48,846 nucleotides of DNA from assembly GCA_022703355.1 (NCBI GenBank), contig JAKLDU010000005.1, forward strand, positions 1 through 48,846, in the 5' to 3' direction. The position numbers and the translations under genes are program-made. The notes beneath the pieces are model-generated. The model did no database searches. It worked only from the letters and a program-made list of their open reading frames with translations, and was not told the origin of the DNA. Origin of the DNA: Deltaproteobacteria bacterium (GTDB lineage Bacteria; Desulfobacterota; Desulfomonilia; UBA1062). Shown piece by piece: positions 48,485 through 48,846 of this stretch (positions are counted from its first letter, which is position 1; each line of letters starts with the position of its first letter).

Positions 48485-48808
48485 GGCACCTCCTATCCGA
48501 GACCCCCGGGGCTTTCTTCTGCAGGTAAGCGGCCCGGAAAGGCGGCAATCCCTCAGATGGCCCTTCCTTTCCGGGATTCCCTGTCTTTCTTATAGTGCTT
48601 TTCGGGGGAAATGTAAAACCGGCCGGGTTTCTCCCGGACATGGGAAGAGACACGCCATCGGCGGGGGAGCGCAGGGTTCTCCCGGGAGCGGGGAGGGGCA
48701 TCGCGGAACTGGCCCTTTTCCCGGGGATATGCCATAAAGGGGAAAAGGCCGGGGGCGTTTCCTTCCCCGGTGAACCCGTTCGAACGAAGACAGGGGGAGG
48801 CACGCGAC
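48485..48808. other. 324-bp divergent intergenic region
   Basis: No gene is seen. Short minus-strand frames here lack ribosome sites and family features. The region holds the upstream parts of the DUF4870 gene and of the partial gene at 48809. Confidence 0.5.
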
Positions 48809-48846
48809 ATGAAGAAGAGACAGAAGAAGGTCCTCGTGCTGCTGGG
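48809..48846 (+). CDS. 5' end of an unidentified gene (partial)
   Basis: ATG at 48809 follows GGGGGAGG with 8-bp spacing and opens MKKRQKKVLVLL, a basic start leading into a hydrophobic strand. Only 12 codons are visible, too few for a family call. Confidence 0.6.
   Translation, partial: MKKRQKKVLVLL

Overview
The window looks like chromosomal DNA of an anaerobic, GC-rich bacterium of the Desulfobacterota (former Deltaproteobacteria). I infer this from sigma-54 enhancer-binding regulators next to NifX-like cofactor proteins and ferredoxin-containing MinD ATPases (the Desulfovibrio 'orange protein' theme), a selenocysteine peroxiredoxin, CoA-disulfide-reductase-like flavoproteins and a NikR/NikMNQO nickel importer. 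No rRNA, tRNA, CRISPR array or insertion sequence was seen.

Layout. 1-12.6 kb: a GC-rich housekeeping flank with the end of an HD hydrolase, an MBL-fold hydrolase, alpha-glucan phosphorylase, a geranylgeranyl-reductase-like flavoprotein, a YprB-like nuclease and a TolC/adaptor/RND efflux operon. 13-41 kb: an accessory region of visibly lower GC. It carries five stand-alone NifX/NifB-like (FeMo-cofactor-binding fold) proteins plus a sixth domain in a fusion, two paralogous sigma-54 activators, three good sigma-54 promoters, DUF166, DUF134, DUF364, DUF5320 and FmdB proteins, two ferredoxin-inserted MinD ATPases, a three-domain IscU-Mrp-NifX fusion, a membrane polyferredoxin, a selenocysteine peroxiredoxin, two COG1237 MBL proteins and two pyridine-nucleotide-disulfide reductases. 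At least six decayed or truncated genes are scattered through it (TRIC channel, PLP lyase, DUF1847, GMC-type flavoprotein, Mo/W-type ABC ATPase, rhodanese). 41-48.8 kb: an ECF sigma operon whose anti-sigma-like protein and lipoprotein carry glycogen-binding-like (CBM48) modules, a previously hidden small selenoprotein gene, NikR with a NikMN-Q-O importer, a cyclase, a DUF4870 membrane protein and the start of one more gene.

How it may work together. The 30.9-36.8 kb operon reads as an assembly line for a metal-sulfur cofactor protein: NifX-like carriers, two ferredoxin-ATPases, and a scaffold plus Mrp ATPase plus NifX in one chain, behind a sigma-54 promoter and closed by a strong terminator. 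Two CRP/FNR-type palindromes (TTGAC-N4-GTCAA), each about 41.5 bp before the predicted transcription start, link a rhodanese-fused disulfide reductase (37.8 kb) to the small membrane selenoprotein (43.6 kb). Both in-frame UGA codons assigned to selenocysteine are followed by hairpins of the same geometry (7-bp stem, apical loop starting at the 18th nucleotide after UGA).
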